Shown piece after piece: positions 20,724-29,867 of a stretch of 64,000 nucleotides of DNA. Each line of letters starts with the position of its first letter. Positions within the stretch are counted from its first letter, which is position 1. The position numbers and the translations under genes were made by a program. The stretch covers positions 992,001 to 1,056,000 of the forward strand of contig NZ_JAJADR010000002.1 in the NCBI RefSeq assembly GCF_020447265.1. Reading direction: 5' to 3'. The notes below the pieces were generated by a model that was not told the origin of the DNA, did no database searches, and was given only the letters and a program-made list of their open reading frames with translations. Source of the DNA: Hymenobacter lucidus. Its GTDB lineage: Bacteria; Bacteroidota; Bacteroidia; Cytophagales; Hymenobacteraceae.

Positions 20724-21659
20724 ATGAAACGACCTACTCTCCTGCGTGCCGGCCTGGCCCTGGCTTCTCTGACTACGCTGCTAGCCACCAGCTGCACCGC
20801 GCCCCGCATCATGACGATGTCGGGCAAAGTGACGCCCAAGGGCGAATTCAAGGCTGGCGGCAACCTGGCATTTAACCTCCCGACGGAAACCATCAGCAAA
20901 ACCAGCTCGGCCGTGAAGGAAGCCGCCACCCAGCTGGCCAGCCAGGATAAAGTAGACTACAGCACCTCCGGGGAGCTGGTGGAAAAGCTGCAGGTGGCGG
21001 CCCTGGCATACGTGCTGGACCCCGTACAGACGGCCCCCGACCTGTACGTGCGCTATGGCGTCATCGACCGGCTCGACGTGGGCTACAAGTACGCGTTTGG
21101 CTCCCATGTTTTTGATGGCATGTACCAGTTTATGGGTCCCGTGGGCACACCCGAGCAACCCGGCGGCGCGGCCGGCGCCATGTACGGCAGCATCGGGCTG
21201 CAATTTGCCACCCAGCGTGCCAAGCTGCCCGACATTCCTTACCTCGACGACATCAACGGCCTACTGCAGTTCCGGGCCACCCGCAACGATTTGCTGGTAC
21301 CGCTGGTGTTCAGCCATTCCTTCGGACCGGAAGAGGAAATCGGAGCCATTTCTTACGGCGTGGTGTACTCGCACACGTTTCTGCGCTACGGCTTCGATCC
21401 GCGCAATATCTACGTCAGCAACTCGGCCAGCCAGCTGATTCCGAGCTTGCCGGAGCGCAAGCAAAGCTTCTCGTCGTACGGGGCTTTCGTGAACGTGAAA
21501 GTCGGTTTCCGCTACGCCTACATCGTGCCGGCTCTGGCTATGTACTACCAAAACTACGGCACTTACCAGCTGCTGAACAGCAAGAGCGCCAAGCTCAGCG
21601 GCATGACCTTTATTCCCTCCATTGGCGTGCAGTTCCGCATTCCCACCGGCCGCCGGTAA
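20724..21659 (+). CDS. Predicted outer-membrane lipoprotein of unknown function
   Basis: 311 residues. A lipoprotein signal (LLATSC, Cys24) is followed by TAPRIMTMSGKVTPKGEFKAG and a helical stretch. The remainder has alternating polar/aromatic strands (DVGYKYAFGSHVF, VFSHSFGPEEE, GFRYAYIVPALAMYYQNYG) and ends IGVQFRIPTGRR, suggesting a small beta-barrel or beta-sandwich at the outer membrane. I do not recognise a named family. Nothing in the neighbourhood indicates a pathway. A hairpin terminator follows. Confidence 0.75.
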   Translation: MKRPTLLRAGLALASLTTLLATSCTAPRIMTMSGKVTPKGEFKAGGNLAFNLPTETISKTSSAVKEAATQLASQDKVDYSTSGELVEKLQVAALAYVLDPVQTAPDLYVRYGVIDRLDVGYKYAFGSHVFDGMYQFMGPVGTPEQPGGAAGAMYGSIGLQFATQRAKLPDIPYLDDINGLLQFRATRNDLLVPLVFSHSFGPEEEIGAISYGVVYSHTFLRYGFDPRNIYVSNSASQLIPSLPERKQSFSSYGAFVNVKVGFRYAYIVPALAMYYQNYGTYQLLNSKSAKLSGMTFIPSIGVQFRIPTGRR

Positions 21660-21678
21660 CTATCCGTACTTTCTTTCC

Positions 21679-21720
21679 AACGCCCGACTACCGCGCTGCC
21701 GGTGGCCGGGCGTTGCTTTT
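21679..21720 (+). terminator. Terminator after the lipoprotein gene
   Basis: AACGCCCG pairs with CGGGCGTT across a GC-rich, partly paired loop, followed by GCTTTT. Confidence 0.65.
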
Positions 21721-21839
21721 AGAGGCTACCCGAAATCAGCCGCTGGGGGCAACAGCCGGCTTCAATGACAGAGCCTGGCTTTCCGGCGTGCCGACTTTTT
21801 ACTAACTTCCGCTCTTCGCTTTGGTTTTTTCCGCTTCGC

Positions 21840-23276
21840 ATGCTTCATTTTTACCTCAATAATCAGCGCATTCGCACCGAGCAGCCCGCGGGCAGCACCC
21901 TGTTGGATTTTGTGCGCTACCAGCAACATCTAAAAGGCACCAAAATCGGCTGCCGCGAGGGCGACTGTGGGGCCTGCACCGTACTGGTGGGCGAGCTGCA
22001 GCCCGATGGCACCGTGCAGTACCAGTCCATGACCTCCTGCCTCACGCCGCTGGGCAATGCGCACGGCAAGCACATCGTGACGGTGGAAGGCATCAACGCG
22101 GCGGCCGGCACGCTCACACCAGTGCAGCAGGCCATTGTGCAGGAAGGCGGCTCGCAGTGCGGCTTCTGCACCGTGGGCTTTGTCATGTCGCTCACCGGCC
22201 ACAGCCTGAGCAGCCAGCCCGCCACCACCGAAACCGGCCTGGCTGCCATCGACGGCAATATCTGCCGCTGCACGGGCTACAAATCCTTGGAGCGGGCCAC
22301 GGCACTGCTCACCAGTCAGCTGGCCCACCGCCCTACCGAAAACGTGGTAAGCTGGCTGAGCGAGCAGCAGTTTGTGCCAACTTATTTCAAGGAGGTGCCC
22401 TCTAAGCTCCAGGCCCTACGCACGGAACTGACCAGCGTGCCGGCCACCAACGGCCATTCTACCGAAGCCCCACAGATTCTCGGCGGCGGCACCGACCTGC
22501 TGGTGCAGCGCCCCGAGCACGTGCGCGAAGTACCCGTGCAACTGGTATACGACCGGCCCGGCCTGCGCGGCATCCGGCAGGAAGCCGACGGGCGCGTCGT
22601 GCTGGGTGCCGCTACCACGGCCGAAAACCTGCGCTCCTCGCCCCTGATGCAGCAGCTGTTTCCGCGCCTGCACAGCTATATGAAGCTCGTCTCGTCGACG
22701 CCAATTCGCAACATGGGTACCGTGGCCGGCAACTTCATCAACGCCTCCCCCATCGGCGACCTAACCATCTTTTTCCTGGCCCTGAACGCCACCGTAACCC
22801 TAGGTACGCCCGGCGGTGCCCAGCGCGACGTGCTGCTGCGGGAGCTCTACAGCGGCTACAAAACCCTGAATAAAGCCCCCGAAGAGCAGGTCCTCGAAAT
22901 CAGCTTTGCCGCGCCCCAACCCGGCGTCTTTTTCAACTTCGAGAAGGTATCCAAGCGCACCCACCTCGATATTGCCAGCGTGAATTCGGCCATGTGGCTG
23001 CGGGCCGAGGGCGGCTTCGTGCGGGAAGCGCGCATTTCGGCGGGCGGCGTGGGTCCCACGCCGCTGTTTCTGGCCCGTACCGCGGAGTTTCTGGTCGGCA
23101 AGGAAATCGGTGCCGAAACCGTGGCGGCGGCTACTGAAATAGCCCAGCAGGAAATCAGTCCCATCAGCGACGCCCGTGGCACCGTGGAGTACAAGCGCCT
23201 GCTGCTGCGTCAATTGCTGCTGGCGCATTTCCTGGAGTTTTTCCCCGAGCGCCTCAGCTTCCGCGAATTGGTGTAA
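21840..23276 (+). CDS. xdhA: Xanthine dehydrogenase small subunit (2Fe-2S and FAD domains)
   Basis: 478 residues, the iron-sulphur/FAD subunit of a molybdenum hydroxylase that oxidises hypoxanthine and xanthine to urate. The N-terminal plant-type ferredoxin has GCREGDCGACTVLVG (Cys38, Cys43, Cys46) and the second cluster domain has QCGFCTVGFVMS and NICRCTGYKSL. The FAD domain contains ILGGGTDLLVQ and TPIRNMGTVAGNFINASPIGD, and a CO-dehydrogenase-flavoprotein C-terminal domain follows. The frame is open 25 codons further upstream, but similarity starts at MLHFYLNNQRIRTE, so I start at 21840. The large subunit gene follows after a 225-base gap containing inverted repeats. Confidence 0.94.
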   Translation: MLHFYLNNQRIRTEQPAGSTLLDFVRYQQHLKGTKIGCREGDCGACTVLVGELQPDGTVQYQSMTSCLTPLGNAHGKHIVTVEGINAAAGTLTPVQQAIVQEGGSQCGFCTVGFVMSLTGHSLSSQPATTETGLAAIDGNICRCTGYKSLERATALLTSQLAHRPTENVVSWLSEQQFVPTYFKEVPSKLQALRTELTSVPATNGHSTEAPQILGGGTDLLVQRPEHVREVPVQLVYDRPGLRGIRQEADGRVVLGAATTAENLRSSPLMQQLFPRLHSYMKLVSSTPIRNMGTVAGNFINASPIGDLTIFFLALNATVTLGTPGGAQRDVLLRELYSGYKTLNKAPEEQVLEISFAAPQPGVFFNFEKVSKRTHLDIASVNSAMWLRAEGGFVREARISAGGVGPTPLFLARTAEFLVGKEIGAETVAAATEIAQQEISPISDARGTVEYKRLLLRQLLLAHFLEFFPERLSFRELV

Positions 23277-23289
23277 AAGCCGCGTATCA

Positions 23290-23429
23290 GACCGTCATGC
23301 CGAGCAACGCGAGACATCTCGCGTGCTGACGTTGTCACACTAACTGTCATCCTGAGCTTGTGAAGGACCTTATCATGATTGAACAACTTGTTTTGGCGTG
23401 ATAAGGTCCTTCGCAAGCTCAGGATGACA
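23290..23429. repeat. Inverted-repeat element between xdhA and xdhB
   Basis: Arms 23345-23375 and 23399-23429 (31 bases, one mismatch) begin TGTCATCCTGAGCTTG and contain AAGGACCTTATCA. Just before them, 23290-23328 holds a half-element starting GACCGTCATGCCGAGC that matches the start of the element at 41151. No coding potential and no terminal T-run. Confidence 0.85.
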
Positions 23430-23501
23430 GCCGATTTCTTAAAACACTTCCGGGAAGACGCGCCTATTTAAAGCCAAGGCTTCTCTCTGAATATTCCTTC
23501 C

Positions 23502-25805
23502 ATGAATCATCTTGACCCGGTGCGCCACGTGCGCGGCGAATCCCAATATCTGGATGACGTTCCGGTGCAGCAGGGCACCCTACACGCGGTGTTGTTTGAG
23601 TCGCCGCTGGCCCACGGGGTGCTGCGCGCTATTCACCTCGACGAGGCCCTGCAAGCGCCCGGCGTATTCCGCATTCTGACGGCGGCCGACATTCCCGGCG
23701 AAAACCAGATTGGCGGCATCGTACCCGATGAGCCGCTGCTGGCCGAGGGCCACGTGCACTTCCGGGGGCAGCCCATTGCCCTCGTTCTGGCCGAAACCGA
23801 GCACCAAGCCCAGGCCGCTATCCGCCACATCCGCGTCGATATCGACCCGCTGCCCGTCATCACCGACCCACGCGTGGCCGCGGCCCAGGGCGAGCTGATC
23901 GTGCCGCCGCGCACCTTCCGCATCGGCGACTCGGCGGCGACCTGGAGCCAGTGCGCGCACGTTTTCGAGGGCGAAGCGGAGTCAGGCGGGCAGGAGCACC
24001 TGTATATTGAAACGCAGGGCGCCTATGCTTTCCCGACGGAAATGGGCGGTGTACGCATCATTTCCTCCACCCAGGGCCCCACGGCCGTGCAGCGCCACAC
24101 GGCGCACGTACTCGGCATCGGGATGCACCAGGTGGAAGTGGATGTGACGCGCCTCGGCGGCGGCTTCGGTGGCAAAGAAGACCAGGCCACGCCCTGGGGC
24201 GCGCTGGCCGCGCTGGGCGCCTTCGTGGTACGCCGGCCCGTGAAGCTGGTGCTCGACCGGATGGCCGACATGCGCATGACCGGCAAGCGCCACCCCTACA
24301 CCTCCGACTTCCGCATCGGCCTCGACGAAAACCTGCGGATCCTGGCTTACGAAGTCACCTTCTACCAGAACGCCGGGGCTGCCGCCGACCTCTCGCCGGC
24401 TGTGCTGGAGCGCACGCTGTTTCACGCCACGAATGCGTATTTCGTGCCCAACGTAACGGCTACGGCCTACAGCTGCCGCACCAATTTGCCGCCCAATACC
24501 GCCTTCCGGGGCTTCGGCGGGCCGCAGGGTATGTTTGTGATGGAATCGGCCATTGTGAAGGCAGCCGAAACCCTGGGAGTTTCGCCCAGCGCGATTCAGC
24601 GGCGCAACCTACTGCACGAAAACGACCTGTTCTCCTACCGGCAGCCGGCCGAAATGTGCAACGCCGAGCTGGCCTGGGACACGGCCGACAAGGTCTACGG
24701 CCTGCAAAAGCTGCGCAGCGAAGTGGAAGCCTTCAACCAGCAGAATGAGCGGCTGAAAAAGGGGTTGTCGGTGATGCCCATCTGCTTCGGCATCTCCTTT
24801 ACTAAAACGCCCATGAACCAGGCCCGCGCCCTGGTGCACATCTACACCGACGGCACCGTGGGCGTAAGCACCGGCGCGGTGGAAATGGGCCAGGGCGTGA
24901 ACACCAAGATTGCGCAGGTAGCGGCCCAGACGCTGGGTATTTCACCTAACCGCATCAAGGTGGAATCGACGAACACGACGCGGGTGGCCAACACCTCCCC
25001 TTCCGCCGCCAGCGCCACCGCCGACCTCAACGGCAAAGCCACCCAGATGGCCTGTGAAGCCCTGCGGGAGCGACTGTTGCAGCACGCCGTGCTGGAATAC
25101 ACTTTGAATTACGAAGGCCTGGAAATCCGGGACGAGCAGGTGCTGGCCGCCGGCGTACCCGCCGATACCAACTGGGAAAAGCTGGTATCGTCGGCGTACT
25201 GGAAGCGGGTGAACCTGACCGAAAACGCCCACTATGCCACGCCCGACATTCATTTCGACCCGGTAACCAACCAGGGCTATCCGTTTGCCTACCACGTGTA
25301 CGGCACGGCCTACACCACCGTCACGCTCGACTGCTTGCGCGGCACCTACACCTTTGACGCGCTGCGCATCGTGCACGATTTCGGGGAAAGCATGAGTCCG
25401 GCCATCGACCAGGGCCAGATTGAGGGCGGCGCGGTGCAGGGCATCGGCTGGATGACAATGGAGGAGCTGATCTACAACGAGGAAGGCCGGCTGCTCAGCA
25501 ACTCGCTCAACAGCTACAAGATTCCGGACCTGTACTCGGTGCCCCAGCGCATCGACGTGCATTTCCTGGATACGCCGGGCCATCCGCGGGCCATTCTGCG
25601 CTCCAAAGCCGTGGGTGAGCCGCCGCTGATGTACGGCATCGGGGCTTATTTCGCCCTGCGCGACGCCATCAGTGCCTTCCGGCCCGCGCACCGGCCCGCT
25701 TTTTCGGCCCCTATTACGCCCGAAAAAGCGTTGCTGAATCTGTACCCGACTGGTGTGCCGGCCCCGGCCCCGCTTGCAGCTAGTACCGCTCCGGCCGTAG
25801 CCTAA
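23502..25805 (+). CDS. xdhB: Xanthine dehydrogenase molybdopterin-binding (large) subunit
   Basis: 767 residues of the molybdenum-hydroxylase large subunit, the site of substrate hydroxylation. Visible family segments are SSTQGPTAVQRH and RLGGGFGGKED (cofactor loop), AFRGFGGPQGMFVME (substrate pocket), GAVEMGQGVNTKIAQ, and the C-terminal KAVGEPPLMYG, whose Glu is the expected catalytic base. Start MNHLDPVRHVRGESQYLDDV is typical for the subunit. It pairs with XdhA upstream and needs XdhC, encoded next, for cofactor sulfuration. No purine transporter or uricase is in view, so the exact substrate (xanthine against another heterocycle) is inferred. Confidence 0.94.
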   Translation: MNHLDPVRHVRGESQYLDDVPVQQGTLHAVLFESPLAHGVLRAIHLDEALQAPGVFRILTAADIPGENQIGGIVPDEPLLAEGHVHFRGQPIALVLAETEHQAQAAIRHIRVDIDPLPVITDPRVAAAQGELIVPPRTFRIGDSAATWSQCAHVFEGEAESGGQEHLYIETQGAYAFPTEMGGVRIISSTQGPTAVQRHTAHVLGIGMHQVEVDVTRLGGGFGGKEDQATPWGALAALGAFVVRRPVKLVLDRMADMRMTGKRHPYTSDFRIGLDENLRILAYEVTFYQNAGAAADLSPAVLERTLFHATNAYFVPNVTATAYSCRTNLPPNTAFRGFGGPQGMFVMESAIVKAAETLGVSPSAIQRRNLLHENDLFSYRQPAEMCNAELAWDTADKVYGLQKLRSEVEAFNQQNERLKKGLSVMPICFGISFTKTPMNQARALVHIYTDGTVGVSTGAVEMGQGVNTKIAQVAAQTLGISPNRIKVESTNTTRVANTSPSAASATADLNGKATQMACEALRERLLQHAVLEYTLNYEGLEIRDEQVLAAGVPADTNWEKLVSSAYWKRVNLTENAHYATPDIHFDPVTNQGYPFAYHVYGTAYTTVTLDCLRGTYTFDALRIVHDFGESMSPAIDQGQIEGGAVQGIGWMTMEELIYNEEGRLLSNSLNSYKIPDLYSVPQRIDVHFLDTPGHPRAILRSKAVGEPPLMYGIGAYFALRDAISAFRPAHRPAFSAPITPEKALLNLYPTGVPAPAPLAASTAPAVA

Positions 25806-25819
25806 CCACTCCTTTTACC

Positions 25820-25862
25820 GCCGTGCCACCGACCTTTCGCGGGTTGGTGGCACGGCTTTTTT
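25820..25862 (+). terminator. Terminator-like hairpin between xdhB and xdhC
   Basis: A 15-bp stem GCCGTGCCACCGACC with one mismatch around a 7-base loop, followed by TTTTTT. It ends 12 bases before the xdhC start, so xdhC expression would require read-through or its own promoter. Confidence 0.8.
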
Positions 25863-25874
25863 CCAGCATCCAGC

Positions 25875-26894
25875 GTGCAATTGGTGAATCAACTTTCGGG
25901 CACTCCTTCAACTCCACGCGACTTTGCGGTGTGGCAGCACGTGGCCGCTACCCTGCAAATGGGCCAGCCGGTAATGCTGCTGTGCGTGCTCAGCAGCACG
26001 GGCAGCAGCCCGGGCCGGCAGGGATTTAAGATGAGCGTGGCCGCCGACGGTATGGCGGGCTCCATCGGGGGCGGCATTATGGAGCACAAGTTTGTGGAGC
26101 TGGCCCGGGCCCGGCTGCGGGAAGGCAATCCGGAAATGCTGATCCGGCCGCAGATTCACCGCAAGGAGGCTCCCGAAGACCGTTCGGGCATGATTTGCTC
26201 GGGCGAGCAGGTGATTCTGCTGTACCCGGTAAAGCCAGCCGATTTACCGGTAGTGGAGGCCATCCGTCAGGCTTTGCTGCAAAAGAGCCACGGTGTGCTG
26301 CACCTCTCGGTGGCCGGAATTCAGATAGTTAACGACAACACAGCAGCCGATTTCTACCGCTACCACCCCGGCCCAAACTGGCACTACCAGGAGCGGCTTG
26401 GCTTCCGCGACCAGCTCACGATTATCGGCGGTGGGCACGTGGCACTGGCCCTCTCGCGCGTGGCCGCTACCCTCGACTTCGAAATAACGGTAATCGACGA
26501 CCGGCCCGAGCTGAACACCCACCAGCAAAACCCCTACGCCCACCACAAGCCCACCGTGCCCTACGATACGCTGGCCGCGCAGGTGCCGGAAGGCCCCCAC
26601 CAGTACGTGGTAATTATGACCTTCGGCTATCGGCCCGATGAGGTGGCGCTGCGGCAACTGCTGCGGCACCGGGTGAAATACTTGGGGCTGATGGGCAGTG
26701 CGGCCAAAATAAAAGAGCTGCTAAACAGCCTGCTCACATCGGGCTACTCAACAGCTGAATTGGCGCATTTGCACGCCCCGATTGGCTTACCCATTCACAG
26801 CCGTACACCAGAAGAAATAGCCATTAGCGTGGCGGCCGAGCTTATTCAGGTCCGTAACTCAGGGAAACAGAAAAGCACGCCATGTTCAGCATGA
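25875..26894 (+). CDS. xdhC: XdhC-family molybdenum cofactor accessory protein
   Basis: 339 residues. XdhC proteins bind molybdenum cofactor, promote its sulfuration and insert it into xanthine dehydrogenase. The N-terminal XdhC/CoxI domain has SSTGSSPGRQGFKMSV and SIGGGIMEHKFVE; the C-terminal Rossmann domain has IIGGGHVALALSRVAA and EITVIDDRPE. The start is GTG at 25875; GTG at 25884 is an alternative and there is no ATG before the domain. Position after xdhAB supports the role, though a terminator-like hairpin lies between. The last codons overlap the stem of the next terminator. Confidence 0.9.
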   Translation: MQLVNQLSGTPSTPRDFAVWQHVAATLQMGQPVMLLCVLSSTGSSPGRQGFKMSVAADGMAGSIGGGIMEHKFVELARARLREGNPEMLIRPQIHRKEAPEDRSGMICSGEQVILLYPVKPADLPVVEAIRQALLQKSHGVLHLSVAGIQIVNDNTAADFYRYHPGPNWHYQERLGFRDQLTIIGGGHVALALSRVAATLDFEITVIDDRPELNTHQQNPYAHHKPTVPYDTLAAQVPEGPHQYVVIMTFGYRPDEVALRQLLRHRVKYLGLMGSAAKIKELLNSLLTSGYSTAELAHLHAPIGLPIHSRTPEEIAISVAAELIQVRNSGKQKSTPCSA

Positions 26895-26910
26895 CGTGCT
26901 TTTCTGTTTC
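26864..26910. terminator. Bidirectional terminator overlapping the xdhC stop codon
   Basis: GAAACAGAAAAGCACG (26864-26879) pairs with CGTGCTTTTCTGTTTC (26895-26910). It lies between convergent xdhC and the DUF4136 gene. The loop contains CAGCATGACGTGCTTTT, similar to the flank of the repeat at 41236. Confidence 0.8.
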
Positions 26911-26936
26911 AAGCGGCTGCCAGCCAGCTTCACTAC

Positions 26937-27524
26937 TTATTGGTTGCCCCCGTCCAGGTAGCCTTCGGTGAAGACGTGGTACTGGTCGAAGATGGAGCGC
27001 ACCGAGCGGCGCAGCACCACCTCGCCCTGCACGCCGGGCGGCACCGTGACGCCGGAAGCGTAGCCATTCCAGACCGCCCGGTTGGTGCGGTTGTCGATGA
27101 GCGTGACCAGCAAGGTGCCCTCGGCCAGTACCATCCGCACGGGCTGATAGCCCTGCCGGCTTTCCTTGGGTGTTTCTTCGTCTTCCACCATGCCGGTGGT
27201 CAGCCAGTGGGTGAGGTCTTCCTGGGCGTAGCCGCGAAAGGCCATGTCGCCCTCAAACAGCCGGAACATGACCAGCAGATCGGGGCGGCTGCGGGCGGGC
27301 TTGTAGCCCTGCACCCGCATCCGGGTCCGGATGGCGTCGCGTAGCACCTCGCCCAGCTTGCTCGTATCGGCGGCCAGCCCCTGCCCGGTTACGAACTCGT
27401 AGGTGCGGTAGCGCCGAAAGTTGCCCGTATAACTATAATCAGACTCGATGCGGGCTTCGCGGGCGGCAAAGCAGCCCGAAAGGGCCAGACTCAGCCCGAG
27501 CAGTAGTGTAGAGGTGAGTTTCAT
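26937..27524 (-). CDS. DUF4136-type lipoprotein
   Basis: 195 residues with a lipoprotein signal MKLTSTLLLGLSLALSGC (Cys18), then a domain resembling DUF4136: FRRYRTYEFV, GEVLRDAIRTRMRVQGYKPARSRPDLLVMFRLF, and GTLLVTLIDNRTNRAVWNGYASG. The domain is thought to be a periplasmic or outer-membrane-attached fold, and its function is unknown. The start at 27524 is preferred over 27542 because it begins the signal peptide. A single gene, convergent with xdhC. Confidence 0.85.
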   Translation of the reverse strand: MKLTSTLLLGLSLALSGCFAAREARIESDYSYTGNFRRYRTYEFVTGQGLAADTSKLGEVLRDAIRTRMRVQGYKPARSRPDLLVMFRLFEGDMAFRGYAQEDLTHWLTTGMVEDEETPKESRQGYQPVRMVLAEGTLLVTLIDNRTNRAVWNGYASGVTVPPGVQGEVVLRRSVRSIFDQYHVFTEGYLDGGNQ

Positions 27525-27671
27525 GGGCGCGGATTTGCTCAAAGGTGGTACCTCCTAAGATACGACATCCTAGCGCCTTATGTATTGGCTGGACCTCAAA
27601 AAAAGTCGCAAAAAAATTTCAATCCGCGTTTTCCCGGCTGCCAGGGCCATTCTGCGCCGGGTATTTGTATC

Positions 27672-29543
27672 CTACCGGTAGCCGGCGGCCTGCAGCGCAA
27701 ACAGCTCGGAATAGCGGCCGTTGCGGGCCAGTAGCTCCTCGTGCGAGCCAATTTCGACGAACTGCCCGTTTTCGATAACCAGAATCCGGTCGGCCATTCG
27801 CACGGTGCTGAAGCGGTGCGAAATGAGCACGGCTGTCTTGCCCTGAGTCAGGTCGGCGAAGCGTTGGAACACCTCGTGCTCGGCGCGGGCATCGAGGGCG
27901 GCAGTGGGCTCGTCCAGAATCAGGAGCTGGGCCTCGCGCATGTAGGCCCGGCCCAGAGCTATTTTCTGCCACTCACCCCCGCTCAGGTCTACTCCTCCCG
28001 CAAAGCGGCGGCCAATCATCTGGTCGTAGCCGCCGGGCAGCTTCTTGATAACCGTATCAGCCAGACTCTGGGCGGCGGCAGTTTGAATCCGGTCCTGATT
28101 TTCCTTTTCCTCGATGCGGCCCACGGCCAGGTTCTGGCTGGCCGAGAGCTGGAAGCGCACAAAGTCCTGGAAAATAACCCCGATTTCCTGACGGAGCTCA
28201 GCCGGGTCGTACTCGCGCAAATCGTGGCCGTCGAGCAGGATGCGGCCCTCGGTGGGGTCGTAGAGGCGGGAGAGCAGCTTGACGAGCGTGGTTTTGCCGG
28301 CCCCGTTTTCGCCCACCAGCGCCAGCTTTTCGCCGGCCCGTAGCATAAAGCTCAGGTGGCGAATGGCCCATTTACCCGAGCCCCGGTACTGGAAGCCCAC
28401 GTTGTCGAACTCGAAACCGAGCTGGATAGGGCGCGGAAACGGCCGCACGGACTTATCGGCGGCCCGCACAATGTGGGGCTGCAAATGGAAGAAGTCGAAA
28501 AAATCCTGCAGGTACAGGGCCCCCTCAGCCACGCTGCTAAAACGGCTCAGAATGCCTTCGAGCAGGCCCCGCATGCGGGCAAAGGAGCCGGCCAGAAACG
28601 TGAGCTGCCCGATGGAAATGCTGCCCCGCACGGTTTGGGCAATGATGTAGAGGTAGGCCGCGTAGTAGCCGCCGGCCCCGATGGCGGCAAACAGCGCCCC
28701 CCAGCCAGCCCGCCGCACCACCAGCGTCTTGTTCTTGCGGTAAAACTCATCCGAGAGCAGCCGGAACCGCTCGATGAGAAAGCCCGACAGCCCGAAAATC
28801 TTTACTTCCTTGGCCGTTTCGTCGCTGGCCCCGGTCTGACGCAGGTAGTCTAGCTCGCGCCGCTCGGGCGTCCAGCTATGTACCAGCGAGTAGCTGCGCT
28901 CATTGAAGTGCGACTCGCCTAAAAAGGCCGGCACTACTGCCACGAGCAGCAGCAAAAGCAGCCAGGGGTTGAAAGCGGCCAGGCCCACGGCCAGAAACAG
29001 CATCGTAATAATATCCTGGGCCTGCGACAGGACCTGCGACATGAGCACGGTGCGCGACAACGTCTGGCGGCGGGCCCGCTCCAGCTTGTCGTAAAAGGCG
29101 CTGTCTTCGAACTGGTCGAGGTCGAGCTGGCCAGCGTGCTCCATCAGCCGAATGGAGGAGCGGTTGGCAAACAAGTCGCCGAGCAGCGAGTCGAGCAGGG
29201 CCACGCCCCGGCCCAGCACATCGGAGAGCACCGCCAGCCCGAACTCCAGCCCCACCAGCCCGATAACCGGCGTGAGCGAGCTGCCGGGCATGCGCGACAG
29301 CCCGATGACGGTATCCAGAATGAGGCGGGCCACATAGAGCATAGCCACCGGCAGGGCTGCCCGCAGCAGCCGTAGCCCGATATTGGCCAGCGTCAGGGCG
29401 GGGCTGGTTTCCCAGATGAGGCCCAGAAACTCAGGCAGGTTTTTCAGGGCCGATACCCGCTCCCGCACGCTGAGGGCGGGCTTACCGTCGGGCCGGGGCC
29501 GCTTGGCCGATATTTTCGCAAACTTTTGGGATAACCAAGACAT
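27672..29543 (-). CDS. ABC transporter, fused membrane and ATPase domains
   Basis: 623 residues. Residues about 45-330 form an exporter-type transmembrane domain (ALTLANIGLRLL, ITMLFLAVGLAAF, WLLLLLLVAVVPAF, AAIGAGGYYAAYLYIIA). The ATPase domain has Walker A GENGAGKTT (411-419), the Q-loop in VIFQDF, signature LSGGE (520-524), Walker B LILDEP (541-546) and H-loop ISHRFSTV. It is a half-transporter that should dimerise in the inner membrane. The cargo is unknown; its nearest relatives are multidrug or lipid exporter types. Monocistronic, followed by a gap before the DUF4136 gene. Confidence 0.92.
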   Translation of the reverse strand: MSWLSQKFAKISAKRPRPDGKPALSVRERVSALKNLPEFLGLIWETSPALTLANIGLRLLRAALPVAMLYVARLILDTVIGLSRMPGSSLTPVIGLVGLEFGLAVLSDVLGRGVALLDSLLGDLFANRSSIRLMEHAGQLDLDQFEDSAFYDKLERARRQTLSRTVLMSQVLSQAQDIITMLFLAVGLAAFNPWLLLLLLVAVVPAFLGESHFNERSYSLVHSWTPERRELDYLRQTGASDETAKEVKIFGLSGFLIERFRLLSDEFYRKNKTLVVRRAGWGALFAAIGAGGYYAAYLYIIAQTVRGSISIGQLTFLAGSFARMRGLLEGILSRFSSVAEGALYLQDFFDFFHLQPHIVRAADKSVRPFPRPIQLGFEFDNVGFQYRGSGKWAIRHLSFMLRAGEKLALVGENGAGKTTLVKLLSRLYDPTEGRILLDGHDLREYDPAELRQEIGVIFQDFVRFQLSASQNLAVGRIEEKENQDRIQTAAAQSLADTVIKKLPGGYDQMIGRRFAGGVDLSGGEWQKIALGRAYMREAQLLILDEPTAALDARAEHEVFQRFADLTQGKTAVLISHRFSTVRMADRILVIENGQFVEIGSHEELLARNGRYSELFALQAAGYR

Positions 29544-29867
29544 AGACCCCGGCTACGTCATACTTCGGGCCGGAGTTGGTGAGCGGCCGTTTTGGCAGGG
29601 GAATAGGGCTTCATCTGCAGTAGTACATGATATACCATTCGGCTAATAAACAGACTACTGGCCAGCCTCTGAACTAACCCGGAACCCACCTGCGCGACGC
29701 CACGCCCGCCGCGGGCCCGCTCACGGCGGGCGCGGCTACTTCAGCCGCTAAAAAAACCGAAAGCCTCCGGTGTGAGACTATATACAACTGCCCCGCTCCT
29801 GCTTATCTTGCCCGGTGTGAGTACCGCACAAAACCTATTAAACCTAACCCCAGCCCTTTTTCATTCC
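29544..29867. other. Intergenic region without a gene
   Basis: About 324 bases between divergent genes. It holds a GC-rich hairpin (CGCCCGCC at 29703-29710 with GGCGGGCG at 29725-29732) with no following T-run, and no convincing reading frame. An upstream extension of the next gene (to 29772) passes through here but lacks protein-like features. Confidence 0.5.
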
